From Pseudomonas fluorescens (GTDB lineage: Bacteria; Pseudomonadota; Gammaproteobacteria; Pseudomonadales; Pseudomonadaceae): 64,000 bases of DNA. The position numbers and the translations under genes were made by a program. The notes under the pieces were generated by a model. The model worked only from the letters and a program-made list of their open reading frames with translations, was not told the origin of the DNA and ran no database searches. Numbering within the stretch: position 1 is the stretch's first letter; each line of letters begins with the position of its first letter. The stretch covers positions 1 to 64,000 of the forward strand of contig NZ_CABVGX010000027.1 in the NCBI RefSeq assembly GCF_902497625.1. Direction: 5' to 3'. Below, one piece after another: positions 8,372 to 16,417 of the stretch.

Positions 8372-8524
8372 TTTCGGCGTCCTGGAGTCCGGGTTCGGGG
8401 CAATGAACACAGGCTACTCGGGCACCGGGACGAGCAGAAATCAACGCTTTCGATAGTCGCTATTGAGTTTGGCTAATGCCTTGACACGGCCATTGACTCC
8501 AAGCGCCCACCAGCCGGCCTTGAT

Positions 8525-8890
8525 CTAGCCCACCAGGTTGCAATGCAACGCGTTGTCGGTGCTGCGCTCCAGACTGTGCAGCACTTGGTACGAGCCGAAG
8601 GTCACTGTTCTGGCCCGGTGCGTATGGATCGCTTGCCACAAATCCTCCTCGCCGCGTTCAAAACGGCGGAATGCGGCCTCCCCCGCCTCGCGCGATTGCC
8701 AGTGCAGGTAATTCAGGACCCGGCTGCCGTCGACGCTGACCTGGATGCTCGCACTGAGGAACCCGGCGTAAGCCTGCGCCAGGTGCTCAGTCTGGGCCGA
8801 CAGCGCCAACACGAGCGCCTGGTACCGATGGGGTTCGACCTGGAATTCGATGAGCTGAGTGAAGCTGCGATTTTTCTCGAATGCCTGCAT
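8525..8890 (-). CDS. antibiotic biosynthesis monooxygenase (ABM)-like protein
   Basis: A 121-residue dimeric alpha+beta barrel-type protein. The pattern FTQLIEFQVEPHRYQALVLAL, a central DGSRVLNYLHWQSREAGEAAFRR and the final strand fit the ABM family. Many members are small haem-independent oxygenases or mere stress proteins, so the fold is clearer than the reaction. The ATG follows a strong AGGAGGA site. The gene appears monocistronic. Confidence 0.7.
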   Translation of the reverse strand: MQAFEKNRSFTQLIEFQVEPHRYQALVLALSAQTEHLAQAYAGFLSASIQVSVDGSRVLNYLHWQSREAGEAAFRRFERGEEDLWQAIHTHRARTVTFGSYQVLHSLERSTDNALHCNLVG

Positions 8891-9104
8891 GAATAGTCCT
8901 CCTGCTTATAGCCCGAATCTGACGATGCGAAGGCCAGCAGGGTAAAACCTCCAGTTAAGTTAAGGTCAAGGGATTATTTCAACGATCTCTTCAGAGGATC
9001 TGCTGCTCGTCGGGCCCCGGATCGACCCAGGGGGTCTGACCTATAGTTATCCGGCTGGAAGTCGGAGCAACCGATTTCCCTCTGTTCACAAAGGGAGAGC
9101 CGTC

Positions 9105-9563
9105 ATGAGCGTCAAACCCATTCCTGAGGGTTATCACAGCATCACCCCCTATCTGGGGATTCAGAAAGCCGCAGAGGCCATCGACTTTTACAAAAAAGCC
9201 TTTGGCGCGACCGAGGTCATGCGCCTGGCCATGCCCGATGGCAGCATCGGCCATGCAGAACTGCGTATTGGCGACAGCGCCATCATGCTGGGCACGCCGT
9301 GTGATCAAGGACCTTTGAGCAACCCGGACTCGTCACCGTCAGTGGGGCTCCATTTATATGTCAGCGATGTCGACAAGTTCTACAATCAGGCCGTCGACGC
9401 TGGCGCTACCGTGGTGTCCGAGGTGAAGGATCAGTTCTATGGCGACCGGTCGGGAACCTTGAGGGATCCTTATGGGCATCTGTGGTTTCTGGCGACGCAC
9501 AAGGAGGACCTGACCCAGGAGCAGATCGAGCAGCGTGCGAAGGAGATGTTTCAGCAGGGTTGA
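9105..9563 (+). CDS. VOC family (glyoxalase/PhnB-like) protein
   Basis: A 152-residue vicinal oxygen chelate protein. YHSITPYLGIQKAAEAIDFYKKAFG at the N-terminus and DPYGHLWFLATH at the C-terminus are the PhnB-like glyoxalase signatures. Two beta-alpha-beta-beta-beta modules can be followed. Such proteins bind a metal and small ligands, but most of this branch have no known reaction. Start ATG with GGGAGA. It is 285 bases upstream of the fpv operon, with a Fur-like box in between, and is not obviously part of it. Confidence 0.85.
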   Translation: MSVKPIPEGYHSITPYLGIQKAAEAIDFYKKAFGATEVMRLAMPDGSIGHAELRIGDSAIMLGTPCDQGPLSNPDSSPSVGLHLYVSDVDKFYNQAVDAGATVVSEVKDQFYGDRSGTLRDPYGHLWFLATHKEDLTQEQIEQRAKEMFQQG

Positions 9564-9653
9564 ATGCTTTGGATTAACACTGGTTTTTCGGTGCATGCTT
9601 GGTCGCGATAGCGGTTCAGCGCACAGAGATGTTGGCTGATCCACCGCGGTCGC

Positions 9654-9676
9654 GAGCAAGCTTGCTCAGAACCCGT
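9654..9676. repeat. single REP-like fragment
   Basis: GTCGCGAGCAAGCTTGCTC matches half of the GCGAGC-rich REP palindromes seen at 18.5, 25.2 and 40.8 kb. Only one arm is present, so it is a degenerate copy. Confidence 0.5.
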
Positions 9677-9717
9677 GCCGCGAACAAGAAACATTTTCTT
9701 TCATAAACATGTTCGGG

Positions 9718-9736
9718 ATTTTTGATTCTCATTCGT
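9718..9736 (-). promoter_or_regulatory. candidate Fur box before fpvG
   Basis: On the minus strand the central 11 positions, AATGAGAATCA, equal the middle of the Fur consensus GATAATGAGAATCATTATC, while both flanks diverge. It lies 110 bases before the fpvG start. Iron-dependent control of this operon is known in P. aeruginosa. The site itself is inferred. Confidence 0.5.
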
Positions 9737-9738
9737 CT

Positions 9739-9762
9739 TATATAGATGCAGTCGGTTCGCGT
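9739..9762 (+). promoter_or_regulatory. weak candidate IS box (PvdS promoter) before fpvG
   Basis: TATAT (9739-9743), 16 bases, then CGT (9760-9762). This differs from the TAAAT-N16-CGT iron-starvation box in one base of the -35 element. Spacing is identical to the three exact boxes in this window, but one-mismatch matches can arise by chance. Confidence 0.35.
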
Positions 9763-9848
9763 AGGCAAAAGCCACGACCGTACTTTTCATGGACCCCACG
9801 CTGGGAAGCCCGCAGCCAAGGCCCTCTCATCGATACAAGACCTTAATC

Positions 9849-11048
9849 ATGTCGAAGAAATCCCGCTCCAAACTCTGGTTTCTTGTGCACAGCTGGCTGG
9901 CATTGCCCATCTGGTTTTTCGTCCTGATCGTCTGTGTCACAGGCACTCTGGCCGTGATCAGTCAGGAGATCGTCTGGCTGGCCAATCCGCAGATGCGCGC
10001 CAGCCAGCCCTCCGACGACGCGCCGCTGCTAAATTATGACCAGATCATCGCAGCAATAAAAAAGGCCGAACCGGACACGCTGGTGGAAGAAATCAACCGC
10101 CCCGACGAATCGCACTTCGCCCTCGACGTCAACGTCAGCTACCCCGATGGCCGCAACGTCACGGTGTACGTCAACCCGTATACCGGGGTGATTCAGGGCG
10201 CTGCTCCGCCATTCGATTTCAAGGCCTTTACCCGCGCATTGCATGGCTGGTGGCTGGTCCCTTTCACCAACGGATTCAGCTGGGGCTGGTACCTGGTGTC
10301 GTTTCTGAGCCTGCCATTGCTGGCTTCACTGGTCACAGGCCTGGTGGTCTACAAGCGTTTCTGGAAAGGCTTTTTCCGGCCGACCTTGCGGTTTCGCCAT
10401 GGCGCACGGATTTTCTGGGGCGATTTTCATCGACTCAGCGGGATCTGGTCGATCTGGTTCATCGCGATCATTTCCATCACCAGCGTGTGGTTCCTGATCC
10501 GGGCGTTCATGTTCGACAATCAGATTTCGATCTCAACCGCACCAGTCGCACTCGTGGTTCCACGTGAAAGCGTGCCGCTCACGGCCGACGGCTCACCAGC
10601 CCCGATGATCAGCATGGAAGCCGCGATTCAGCAGGCCAAGCAGCGGATTCCGGGGCTCGAAGACAGCTTTATCAGCCTTCCGGCCAATGCCTACAGCTAC
10701 CTTTCGGTAGGTGGACGCAGTTGGTACCCGCTGATGTATCAGACCGCCGACATCAACCCTTACACCGGCGAAATTGCCGCGACTCGCCTCCTCAAGGACC
10801 GCTCGGGCCTGGAGCTGGTGACCGAGTCCATGCGTCCTCTGCACACCGGCGATTTTGGCGGTCTGTGGATCAAGCTGATCTGGTTTTTCTTCGGCCTGAT
10901 CATGTCCATGATGGTGCTCAGCGGGCTGCTGATCTGGACCAAGCGAACTGCCTTGGCCACTGCAAATGCGCTTAAACGCACCGGCAGGCAAACGCGCAGC
11001 GATACGGTCCCTGCGACCAGTCGCGAAACCACGGAGGTGAGCCAATGA
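9849..11048 (+). CDS. fpvG: PepSY-TM inner-membrane reductase FpvG, pyoverdine-iron release
   Basis: A 399-residue PepSY-associated membrane protein. The first helix contains the family segment LWFLVHSWLALPIWFFVL. A periplasmic PepSY-like domain follows (NPYTGVIQG), then two mid helices (about 145-185), a second periplasmic domain with another NPYTGEI, and a last helix near 350-375. In P. aeruginosa, FpvG (PA2403) is the inner-membrane protein needed to reduce Fe(III) so that it leaves pyoverdine in the periplasm. The frame is open 20 codons upstream, but homology begins at MSKKSRSK. It is the first gene of an eight-gene operon. Its stop overlaps the next ATG. Confidence 0.85.
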   Translation: MSKKSRSKLWFLVHSWLALPIWFFVLIVCVTGTLAVISQEIVWLANPQMRASQPSDDAPLLNYDQIIAAIKKAEPDTLVEEINRPDESHFALDVNVSYPDGRNVTVYVNPYTGVIQGAAPPFDFKAFTRALHGWWLVPFTNGFSWGWYLVSFLSLPLLASLVTGLVVYKRFWKGFFRPTLRFRHGARIFWGDFHRLSGIWSIWFIAIISITSVWFLIRAFMFDNQISISTAPVALVVPRESVPLTADGSPAPMISMEAAIQQAKQRIPGLEDSFISLPANAYSYLSVGGRSWYPLMYQTADINPYTGEIAATRLLKDRSGLELVTESMRPLHTGDFGGLWIKLIWFFFGLIMSMMVLSGLLIWTKRTALATANALKRTGRQTRSDTVPATSRETTEVSQ

Positions 11049-11584
11049 GCCTGTTCGTTGCAGAAAAACCGGCCTCGGCGTTGAGCCGTTTCTGGCATAA
11101 ATGGCGTTTTCACATCAACATTCTACTGCTGCTGATTCCGCTGGGTTTCATGCCCAAATATTTTGCCGACGCGGCACTGTTTCGCGGTGACGCCGGCCTC
11201 GGCGAGCGGGAAATCGGTGAAGTCAAAGTGGGTCCGTGGAGCGTGCGTCTGGCTGAATTTCGCAATGAGGCGCCGCGACTGGATGCGGCCGGTTACATGA
11301 AAAGTTTCAACGCGGCCCTGTGCGACAGCTGCCGCGAACACGTCAAAGCGACCTACCTGCGCATCGGCAAACCACGCAGCCTGCGCGCCGCCGGGGTGAT
11401 CTTCTTCGGCACCCCGCATCGCATGGGTGCCATGTTGCCTATCCCGCAAAAGACCAAGGCTGACGCCGAACTGTGGATCACGATGGAAGGCTGGGACGGC
11501 AGCATGCATCAAGCGTCGATCCCTTTGAGTCAGGCATCCCCCGCTACCCTCGCGTGGCTGAGCAAACAAGGAGGCAAACCATGA
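11045..11584 (+). CDS. fpvH: FpvH, accessory protein of pyoverdine-iron release
   Basis: A 179-residue protein with one hydrophobic helix near residues 26-42 and a periplasmic remainder containing a CDSCREH cysteine pair. The ATGA overlap with fpvG shows translational coupling. The position, second in an operon with the order PepSY, two small proteins, FpvK, binding protein, ATPase, permease and binding protein, equals P. aeruginosa PA2403-PA2410. The assignment rests mainly on this order. A metal or redox role for the CxxC pair is inference. Confidence 0.75.
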   Translation: MSLFVAEKPASALSRFWHKWRFHINILLLLIPLGFMPKYFADAALFRGDAGLGEREIGEVKVGPWSVRLAEFRNEAPRLDAAGYMKSFNAALCDSCREHVKATYLRIGKPRSLRAAGVIFFGTPHRMGAMLPIPQKTKADAELWITMEGWDGSMHQASIPLSQASPATLAWLSKQGGKP

Positions 11585-11910
11585 TCAACTTATTTATGCG
11601 CCGCAATGTCGCGCTGTTGATGCTTTGCGCCGGCTTCAGTGCCAGCGCCCTGGCGCACAATCCGATGTGCGAATGCAAAGCCGTCGACGCCGAGCAGATC
11701 GAATGCACCGGCGGTTTCTCCGACGGCAGCGGCGCACCGGGCGTGACCCTGGACGTGATCGGTTATGACGAAACCATTCTGGTGCCGGGCAAGCTCGGGG
11801 CTGACTCCAAAGTGACCTTCAAAAAACCCGGCGCCGAGTTTTACGTGCTGTTCGATGCCGGCCCCGGTCACGTCGTAGAGATCGACCAGGCGGACATTCA
11901 GGCACCATGA
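11581..11910 (+). CDS. fpvJ: FpvJ, small periplasmic protein of pyoverdine-iron release
   Basis: A 109-residue secreted protein. It has a signal peptide with predicted cleavage after SASALA. The mature start NPMCECKAVDAEQIECTGG holds three cysteines and a compact beta-rich remainder. The ATG overlaps the fpvH stop and has a strong AAGGAGG site. Assigned as FpvJ by position in the operon. Its biochemical role is not established to my knowledge. Confidence 0.72.
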   Translation: MINLFMRRNVALLMLCAGFSASALAHNPMCECKAVDAEQIECTGGFSDGSGAPGVTLDVIGYDETILVPGKLGADSKVTFKKPGAEFYVLFDAGPGHVVEIDQADIQAP

Positions 11911-12479
11911 GTACCCCAACCACGCAAGTTGTACGCCCGGCCGGGGCCGGCCATGAAACCCTTTACGTGCTGCTGTTGTGCCTGATGATCCTCGCCGTGG
12001 CTGGCACTGTGGTCGCCTGGCGCGCAGAAAAGCAGGAGGTCAGCAGCGTCACCAGCCATCAACTCGATGCGCGCCGCGACTTGAGCGCCTCCGAGCAGGG
12101 AATCTACGCCGACCTGCGGGTGACGCTGGACGAGATCCACCTGTTGCGTCAGGAACAACAAGCCCTGCCGCCCCCAGCAGCCCTCGCTGATGAAGGCTTC
12201 GCGCCGTTCGCCCAGGACGCGAGCTCGGTCAGCCGCGGCGGCCATGTCTGGCAATTGCTCGAAGCCAAGGCCTATTTCGGCCAGAGCCAGGCGCCGGATG
12301 TGGCAGGCTCGTTTCTGATGCGCCTGACTGCTGCAGACGATGCGCCAGACGTCTGGCTCAATCGCGGCAAAGCCCTCGCAGCGCCGGCCGACCTCACTGA
12401 CGCCGCGCTGGAGAGCGCTGGATGGCAGCAGATCGTCGCGCAATTCGATGCCGGTGTGACCCGCCAGCATCGGCACTGA
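11907..12479 (+). CDS. fpvK: FpvK, inner-membrane accessory protein
   Basis: A 190-residue protein with a single N-terminal transmembrane helix (LYVLLLCLMILAVAGTVVAW, residues about 23-42) and a periplasmic domain. The ATGA overlap couples it to fpvJ. It corresponds by operon order to PA2406 of P. aeruginosa, one of the four proteins accompanying FpvCDEF. No catalytic motif is visible. Confidence 0.72.
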   Translation: MSTPTTQVVRPAGAGHETLYVLLLCLMILAVAGTVVAWRAEKQEVSSVTSHQLDARRDLSASEQGIYADLRVTLDEIHLLRQEQQALPPPAALADEGFAPFAQDASSVSRGGHVWQLLEAKAYFGQSQAPDVAGSFLMRLTAADDAPDVWLNRGKALAAPADLTDAALESAGWQQIVAQFDAGVTRQHRH

Positions 12480-12514
12480 ACCCTCGCCTTCCTCCGAGAG
12501 AAGACCGCTTTCCC

Positions 12515-13441
12515 ATGCCTAGTTCATCTCAACGCTCCTTCGTGCGCCTGCTACTCGCCGGCCTGCTCGCTTGTCTGCTCAGCCCCATGCTCAGCGCCGA
12601 CGAGGCCAAGCGCTTGCGCATTGGCATCACGCTGCACCCTTATTACAGTTATGTGGCGAACATCGTCGGCGACAAGGCCGAAGTGGTGCCGCTGATTCCG
12701 GCCGGCTTCAACCCGCACGCCTACGAACCCCGCGCAGAAGACATCAAGCGCATTGGTGGGCTCGATGTAGTTGTGCTCAATGGCGTCGGCCATGACGATT
12801 TCGCCGACCGCATGATCGCCGCCAGCGAAACGCCGAATATCGCCGTGATCGAAGCCAACGAAAATGTGCCGTTGCTGGCGGCCACCGGTGTCGCTGCTCG
12901 CGGGGCCGGCAAAGTTGTGAACCCGCACACGTTCCTGTCGATCAGCGCTTCCATTGCCCAGGTCAATAACATTGCCCGGGAACTCGGCAAGCTCGATCCG
13001 GCGAACGCCAAGACCTACACCCAGAACGCCCGCGCTTACGGCAAGCGCCTGCGCACGATGCGCGCCGATGCCCTGGCAAAACTGACCCAAGCGCCGAATG
13101 CCGAGTTGCGCGTGGCCACTGTGCATGCGGCGTATGACTACCTGCTGCGCGAATTCGGCCTGGAAGTGACGGCCGTGGTCGAACCCGCCCACGGTATCGA
13201 GCCGAGCCCGAGCCAGTTGAAGAAAACCATCGATCAACTGCGCGAACTGGACGTGAAAGTGATTTTCTCCGAGATGGACTTTCCGTCCAGCTATGTTGAC
13301 ACCATTCAGCGTGAATCCGGGGTGAAGCTGTACCCGCTGTCGCACATTTCCTACGGCGAATACACCGCCGACAAATACGAAAAGGAAATGACCGGCAACC
13401 TCAACACCGTGGTTCGCGCGATTCAGGAGTCTGGCGCATGA
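12515..13441 (+). CDS. fpvC: periplasmic metal-binding protein FpvC
   Basis: A 308-residue metal ABC transporter substrate-binding protein of the ZnuA/TroA cluster. It has a signal peptide ending near LSPMLSA. Candidate metal ligands lie in FNPHAYEP (His), NPHTFLS (His), VATVHAAYDYL (His) and SEMDFPSS (acidic). There is no long His-rich loop, unlike ZnuA. In P. aeruginosa FpvC acts with FpvF as periplasmic partner that accepts iron released from pyoverdine. The open frame extends 31 codons further, but the signal peptide fixes the ATG at 12515. Its stop overlaps the fpvD start. Confidence 0.85.
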   Translation: MPSSSQRSFVRLLLAGLLACLLSPMLSADEAKRLRIGITLHPYYSYVANIVGDKAEVVPLIPAGFNPHAYEPRAEDIKRIGGLDVVVLNGVGHDDFADRMIAASETPNIAVIEANENVPLLAATGVAARGAGKVVNPHTFLSISASIAQVNNIARELGKLDPANAKTYTQNARAYGKRLRTMRADALAKLTQAPNAELRVATVHAAYDYLLREFGLEVTAVVEPAHGIEPSPSQLKKTIDQLRELDVKVIFSEMDFPSSYVDTIQRESGVKLYPLSHISYGEYTADKYEKEMTGNLNTVVRAIQESGA

Positions 13442-14181
13442 CTGTCCAGGAAACGCGCCTCGTCCAGACTGCCGGCCCAACCCTGGATTTTGCCGATATC
13501 AGCCTGACGCTCGGTCGCACGACGATTCTCGACAACGTGACCTTTAAGGTTCAGCCCGGCAGCGTCCATGCGCTGGTGGGTCCGAATGGTGGCGGCAAGA
13601 GTTCGCTGATCAAGACTTTGCTCGGGCAGATGCCCCATCAAGGGCGTTTGAGCCTGCAATGGCCGGGCGAACCCGGGACCATCGGTTATGTGCCGCAAGC
13701 CCTGGAATTCGATCGCGGCCTGCCGATGACCGTCGATGATTTCATGGCCGCGATGTGCCAGCGGCGCCCGGCGTTTCTTGGGGTGAGCAAGCATTTCGCC
13801 GCGGCCATCGGGGAAGCATTGGAGCGCGTCGGCATGCAGGACAAGCGCAAACGACGCATGGGCGCGCTGTCCGGCGGCGAGCGTCAGCGCGTGTTACTGG
13901 CGCAAGGGTTGATCCCGGCACCGCAATTGCTGGTGCTCGACGAACCGATGTCGGCACTTGACGAGGCCGGCATCCGCGTCTTCGAGCGCTTGCTCGGCGA
14001 CTGGCGCCAGAGCGGCATTACCGTACTGTGGATCGAGCACGATCTGGAAGCCGTCGGGCGGCTGGCCGATCGCGTCACCGGGTTGAACCGTCGGGTGCTG
14101 TTCGATGCGACGCCGCAACAGGCATTGACCCCGGAGCGTCTGCTGACGCTGTTTTCGACCCATCCACGGAGCGCTGCCTGA
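13438..14181 (+). CDS. fpvD: ABC transporter ATP-binding protein FpvD
   Basis: A 247-residue nucleotide-binding subunit. Walker A is GPNGGGKSS (residues about 43-51), the signature is LSGGERQR, Walker B is LLVLDEP, and the switch His is in WIEHD. It drives import of iron from periplasm to cytosol with permease FpvE. The start forms an ATGA overlap with fpvC and the stop a TGATG overlap with fpvE, so the three are translated as one unit. Confidence 0.88.
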   Translation: MTVQETRLVQTAGPTLDFADISLTLGRTTILDNVTFKVQPGSVHALVGPNGGGKSSLIKTLLGQMPHQGRLSLQWPGEPGTIGYVPQALEFDRGLPMTVDDFMAAMCQRRPAFLGVSKHFAAAIGEALERVGMQDKRKRRMGALSGGERQRVLLAQGLIPAPQLLVLDEPMSALDEAGIRVFERLLGDWRQSGITVLWIEHDLEAVGRLADRVTGLNRRVLFDATPQQALTPERLLTLFSTHPRSAA

Positions 14182-14183
14182 TG
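14181..14183 (+). promoter_or_regulatory. start decision for fpvE (TGATG overlap)
   Basis: The frame of fpvE is open back to 14028, inside fpvD. The ATG at 14181 shares its A with the fpvD stop TGA, and the predicted protein then begins just before its first helix, so this start is preferred. Confidence 0.7.
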
Positions 14184-15080
14184 AGTTATGAAGCCTTTCG
14201 TTTGATGGTCCAGGGCTGGGCGTCTTCCGGTTATCTGCCGGAAGCGCTGGCCTACGGATTTGTCGTCAACGCCCTGCTCGCGGGGCTGTTGATCGGTCCG
14301 GTGCTTGGCGGGCTTGGCACGCTGGTGGTGGTCAAGCGCTTTGCGTTTTTCTCCGAGGCGGTGGGTCACGCGGCATTGACCGGCGTCGCCATCGGCATTC
14401 TGCTCGGCGAGCCTTACACCGGACCTTACGGCAGCCTGTTCGGTTACTGCCTGCTGTTCGGGATTCTGCTGAATTACCTGCGCAATCGCACAGGGCTTTC
14501 GCCGGATACATTGATTGGCGTCTTCCTGTCGGTGTCCTTGGCACTGGGCGCGAGTCTGTTGCTGATTCTGGCTGGCAAGATCAACGTGCACATCCTCGAA
14601 AACGTTCTGTTCGGTTCGGTGCTGACGGTCAACGGCAACGACCTGCTGGTATTGGCCATCGTCGGATCGCTGGTGATGGCGTTGGCGCTGCCGCTGTACA
14701 ACCGCATCATGCTCGCCAGCTTCAATCCGCAACTGGCGGCGGTGCGCGGTGTGGCGGTGAAAACCCTGGATTATCTGTTCGTGATTCTGGTGACGCTGAT
14801 CACCGTGGCGGCGGTGAAAGTCATTGGCGCAATTCTGGTGGGGGCATTGCTGGTGATTCCGGCCGCGGCCGCACGTTTGCTCAGCCAGTCGCTCAAGGGC
14901 TTTTTCTGGTGCTCGGTGCTTATCGCCACGGTGAGCACGCTGTGCGGCATCCTCGCACCGATCGTATTCGACCTGCCAATCCCGTCCGGCGCCGCCATCA
15001 TCCTGGTCGCCGGTATCGCCTTCGCCCTCTCCGCCATCGCGCGCGGAGTGGTCCCCAGTCTGAAAGGGAATCTTGGATAA
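14181..15080 (+). CDS. fpvE: metal ABC transporter permease FpvE
   Basis: A 299-residue permease of the ZnuB/TroC (ABC-3) family. It has eight to nine membrane helices. The conserved SEAVGHAALTGVAIG cytoplasmic loop contacts the ATPase and GALLVIPAAAARLLS is the family's hallmark helix. It is the inner-membrane channel paired with FpvD. The next gene starts immediately after its stop. Confidence 0.87.
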   Translation: MSYEAFRLMVQGWASSGYLPEALAYGFVVNALLAGLLIGPVLGGLGTLVVVKRFAFFSEAVGHAALTGVAIGILLGEPYTGPYGSLFGYCLLFGILLNYLRNRTGLSPDTLIGVFLSVSLALGASLLLILAGKINVHILENVLFGSVLTVNGNDLLVLAIVGSLVMALALPLYNRIMLASFNPQLAAVRGVAVKTLDYLFVILVTLITVAAVKVIGAILVGALLVIPAAAARLLSQSLKGFFWCSVLIATVSTLCGILAPIVFDLPIPSGAAIILVAGIAFALSAIARGVVPSLKGNLG

Positions 15081-15983
15081 ATGACTTTTTCAATGCGCAA
15101 ACTGGCCCTGGCCGTTGCTCTATGCGGGCTGGTGAATACGTCTTTCGCCGCCCAAGGCGCCAAGCCCCTGCATGTGCTTGCATCACTGCCGATCACTTAT
15201 GGCCTGGGCGAGGTATTGCTCAAAGGCACCGACGTCAAACTCGAACGTGCCGCGCCGGCTAACTTGCCCGGCAGTCGTCAGACCGCTTATTTCACCGGCC
15301 GTGGCGCGCCAGCGCTGGCGAAAATTGCAACCGATGCCGATGCGGTGATCGGGGTGCGCTCGCTGTGGGCGGATGATCCGCTGTATCCGTTTTCCCGGCG
15401 CAGCAACATTCGCATCGTCGAAATCGACGCCGCCCGCCCGGTCGACGGCGCCTTGCCCGGCATTGCCGTGCGACAGGACAACAAGGTCGACGGCCTGAAC
15501 AGTCAGCCGTGGTTTTCCAGCAACAATATGGGGCGCATGGCGGACGTCATGGCGGCGGACCTGGTGCGGCTGGCGCCCGAGGCCAAGCCTGCGATCGAGG
15601 CGAACCTGGCGGCGCTGAAACAGCGTTTGCTCAAACTCAGCGCCGACAGCGAAGCGCGCCTGGCCGCCGCTGACAATCTGAGTGTGATGAGCTTGAGCGA
15701 TCACTTCGGCTACCTGATCGCCGGGCTCAATCTTGAGTTAACTGGGCTGGATGCACGGCCGGATACCGAATGGACGCCAGAGGCGCTGAAACAGTGGGTC
15801 GCAACGCTGAAGGACAATGACGTGGCGATCGTGCTGCATCATCGGCAGCCGTCTGATGCGGTGAAAGCGGCGATCGCCGAGTCTGGAAGTCGTCTGGTGG
15901 TATTGAGTACCGATGCGGCTGATCCGGTAGCCGAACTCGAAGGCAACGTGGATCTGGTCATCAAAGGCCTGAGTGGGGCGTAA
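15081..15983 (+). CDS. fpvF: periplasmic binding protein FpvF
   Basis: A 300-residue protein with a signal peptide (cleavage near SFAAQG). It belongs to the cluster of metal-binding proteins but is divergent: the first His ligand motif is replaced by ANLPGSRQTAYF, and SLSDHFGYL and VLHHRQPS hold the visible histidines. In P. aeruginosa FpvF binds the siderophore as well as FpvC. It follows fpvE with no gap (TAA then ATG) and ends the operon, 41 bases before a terminator. Confidence 0.82.
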   Translation: MTFSMRKLALAVALCGLVNTSFAAQGAKPLHVLASLPITYGLGEVLLKGTDVKLERAAPANLPGSRQTAYFTGRGAPALAKIATDADAVIGVRSLWADDPLYPFSRRSNIRIVEIDAARPVDGALPGIAVRQDNKVDGLNSQPWFSSNNMGRMADVMAADLVRLAPEAKPAIEANLAALKQRLLKLSADSEARLAAADNLSVMSLSDHFGYLIAGLNLELTGLDARPDTEWTPEALKQWVATLKDNDVAIVLHHRQPSDAVKAAIAESGSRLVVLSTDAADPVAELEGNVDLVIKGLSGA

Positions 15984-16024
15984 CCTTAGTTCCATCGCCA
16001 AGGTGACAGAACGTACGCACATGA

Positions 16025-16062
16025 AAAAGCCCGCTGACCTTCTCGGTGCAGCGGGCTTTTTT
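16025..16062 (+). terminator. rho-independent terminator after fpvF
   Basis: AAAAGCCCGCTG, a 12-base loop, CAGCGGGCTTTT and a T tract. The stem is flanked by A and T runs, so it can work in both directions and also ends the mbtH transcript arriving from the right. Confidence 0.9.
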
Positions 16063-16105
16063 CACGCTCTGTGTCGGCGAGCATGAAGAGTCGGTTAGCA
16101 TTTCA

Positions 16106-16333
16106 TTAAACAGCCACCGTTGCCTGCTCCCCCATCTTCAGGCGCAAGCTCAACGGACGCATGTCCGTCCAGACCTCCTCGATGTAGGCCAGGCATTCCT
16201 TTTTGAAACCGCTTTTGCCCACGGTGCGCCATCCCTCTGGCACGGCTTTGTAGTCGGGCCAGATCGAATATTGTTCTTCGTGGTTGACCACAACCTGAAA
16301 GAGGATGTCCTCGCGGTCGAATACTGAAGTCAT
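16106..16333 (-). CDS. MbtH-like NRPS accessory protein
   Basis: A 75-residue MbtH family protein. It has the invariant pattern NHEEQYSIWP, P-x-GW, KKECLAYIEEVWTDMRPLSLR. MbtH proteins bind adenylation domains and are needed for solubility or activity of many of them. In P. aeruginosa the equivalent PA2412 is required for pyoverdine synthesis. It lies 81 bases downstream of pvdH on the same strand but has its own exact IS box, so it can be transcribed by PvdS independently. ATG with GGAGAAT. Confidence 0.95.
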   Translation of the reverse strand: MTSVFDREDILFQVVVNHEEQYSIWPDYKAVPEGWRTVGKSGFKKECLAYIEEVWTDMRPLSLRLKMGEQATVAV

Positions 16334-16393
16334 GCTGATTCTCCATCGTTATCGGTTGGCTGCGCTGCGGTGCGCAACCTTTGTTTAAAAGGA

Positions 16394-16417
16394 ACGTTGC
16401 GCGGCTGGGAAAATTTA
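16394..16417 (-). promoter_or_regulatory. IS box (PvdS promoter) of mbtH
   Basis: Minus strand: TAAAT (16413-16417), 16 bases, CGT (16394-16396), an exact match to the iron-starvation promoter recognised by PvdS. The TAA of its -35 element is also the stop codon of pvdH. Confidence 0.85.
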
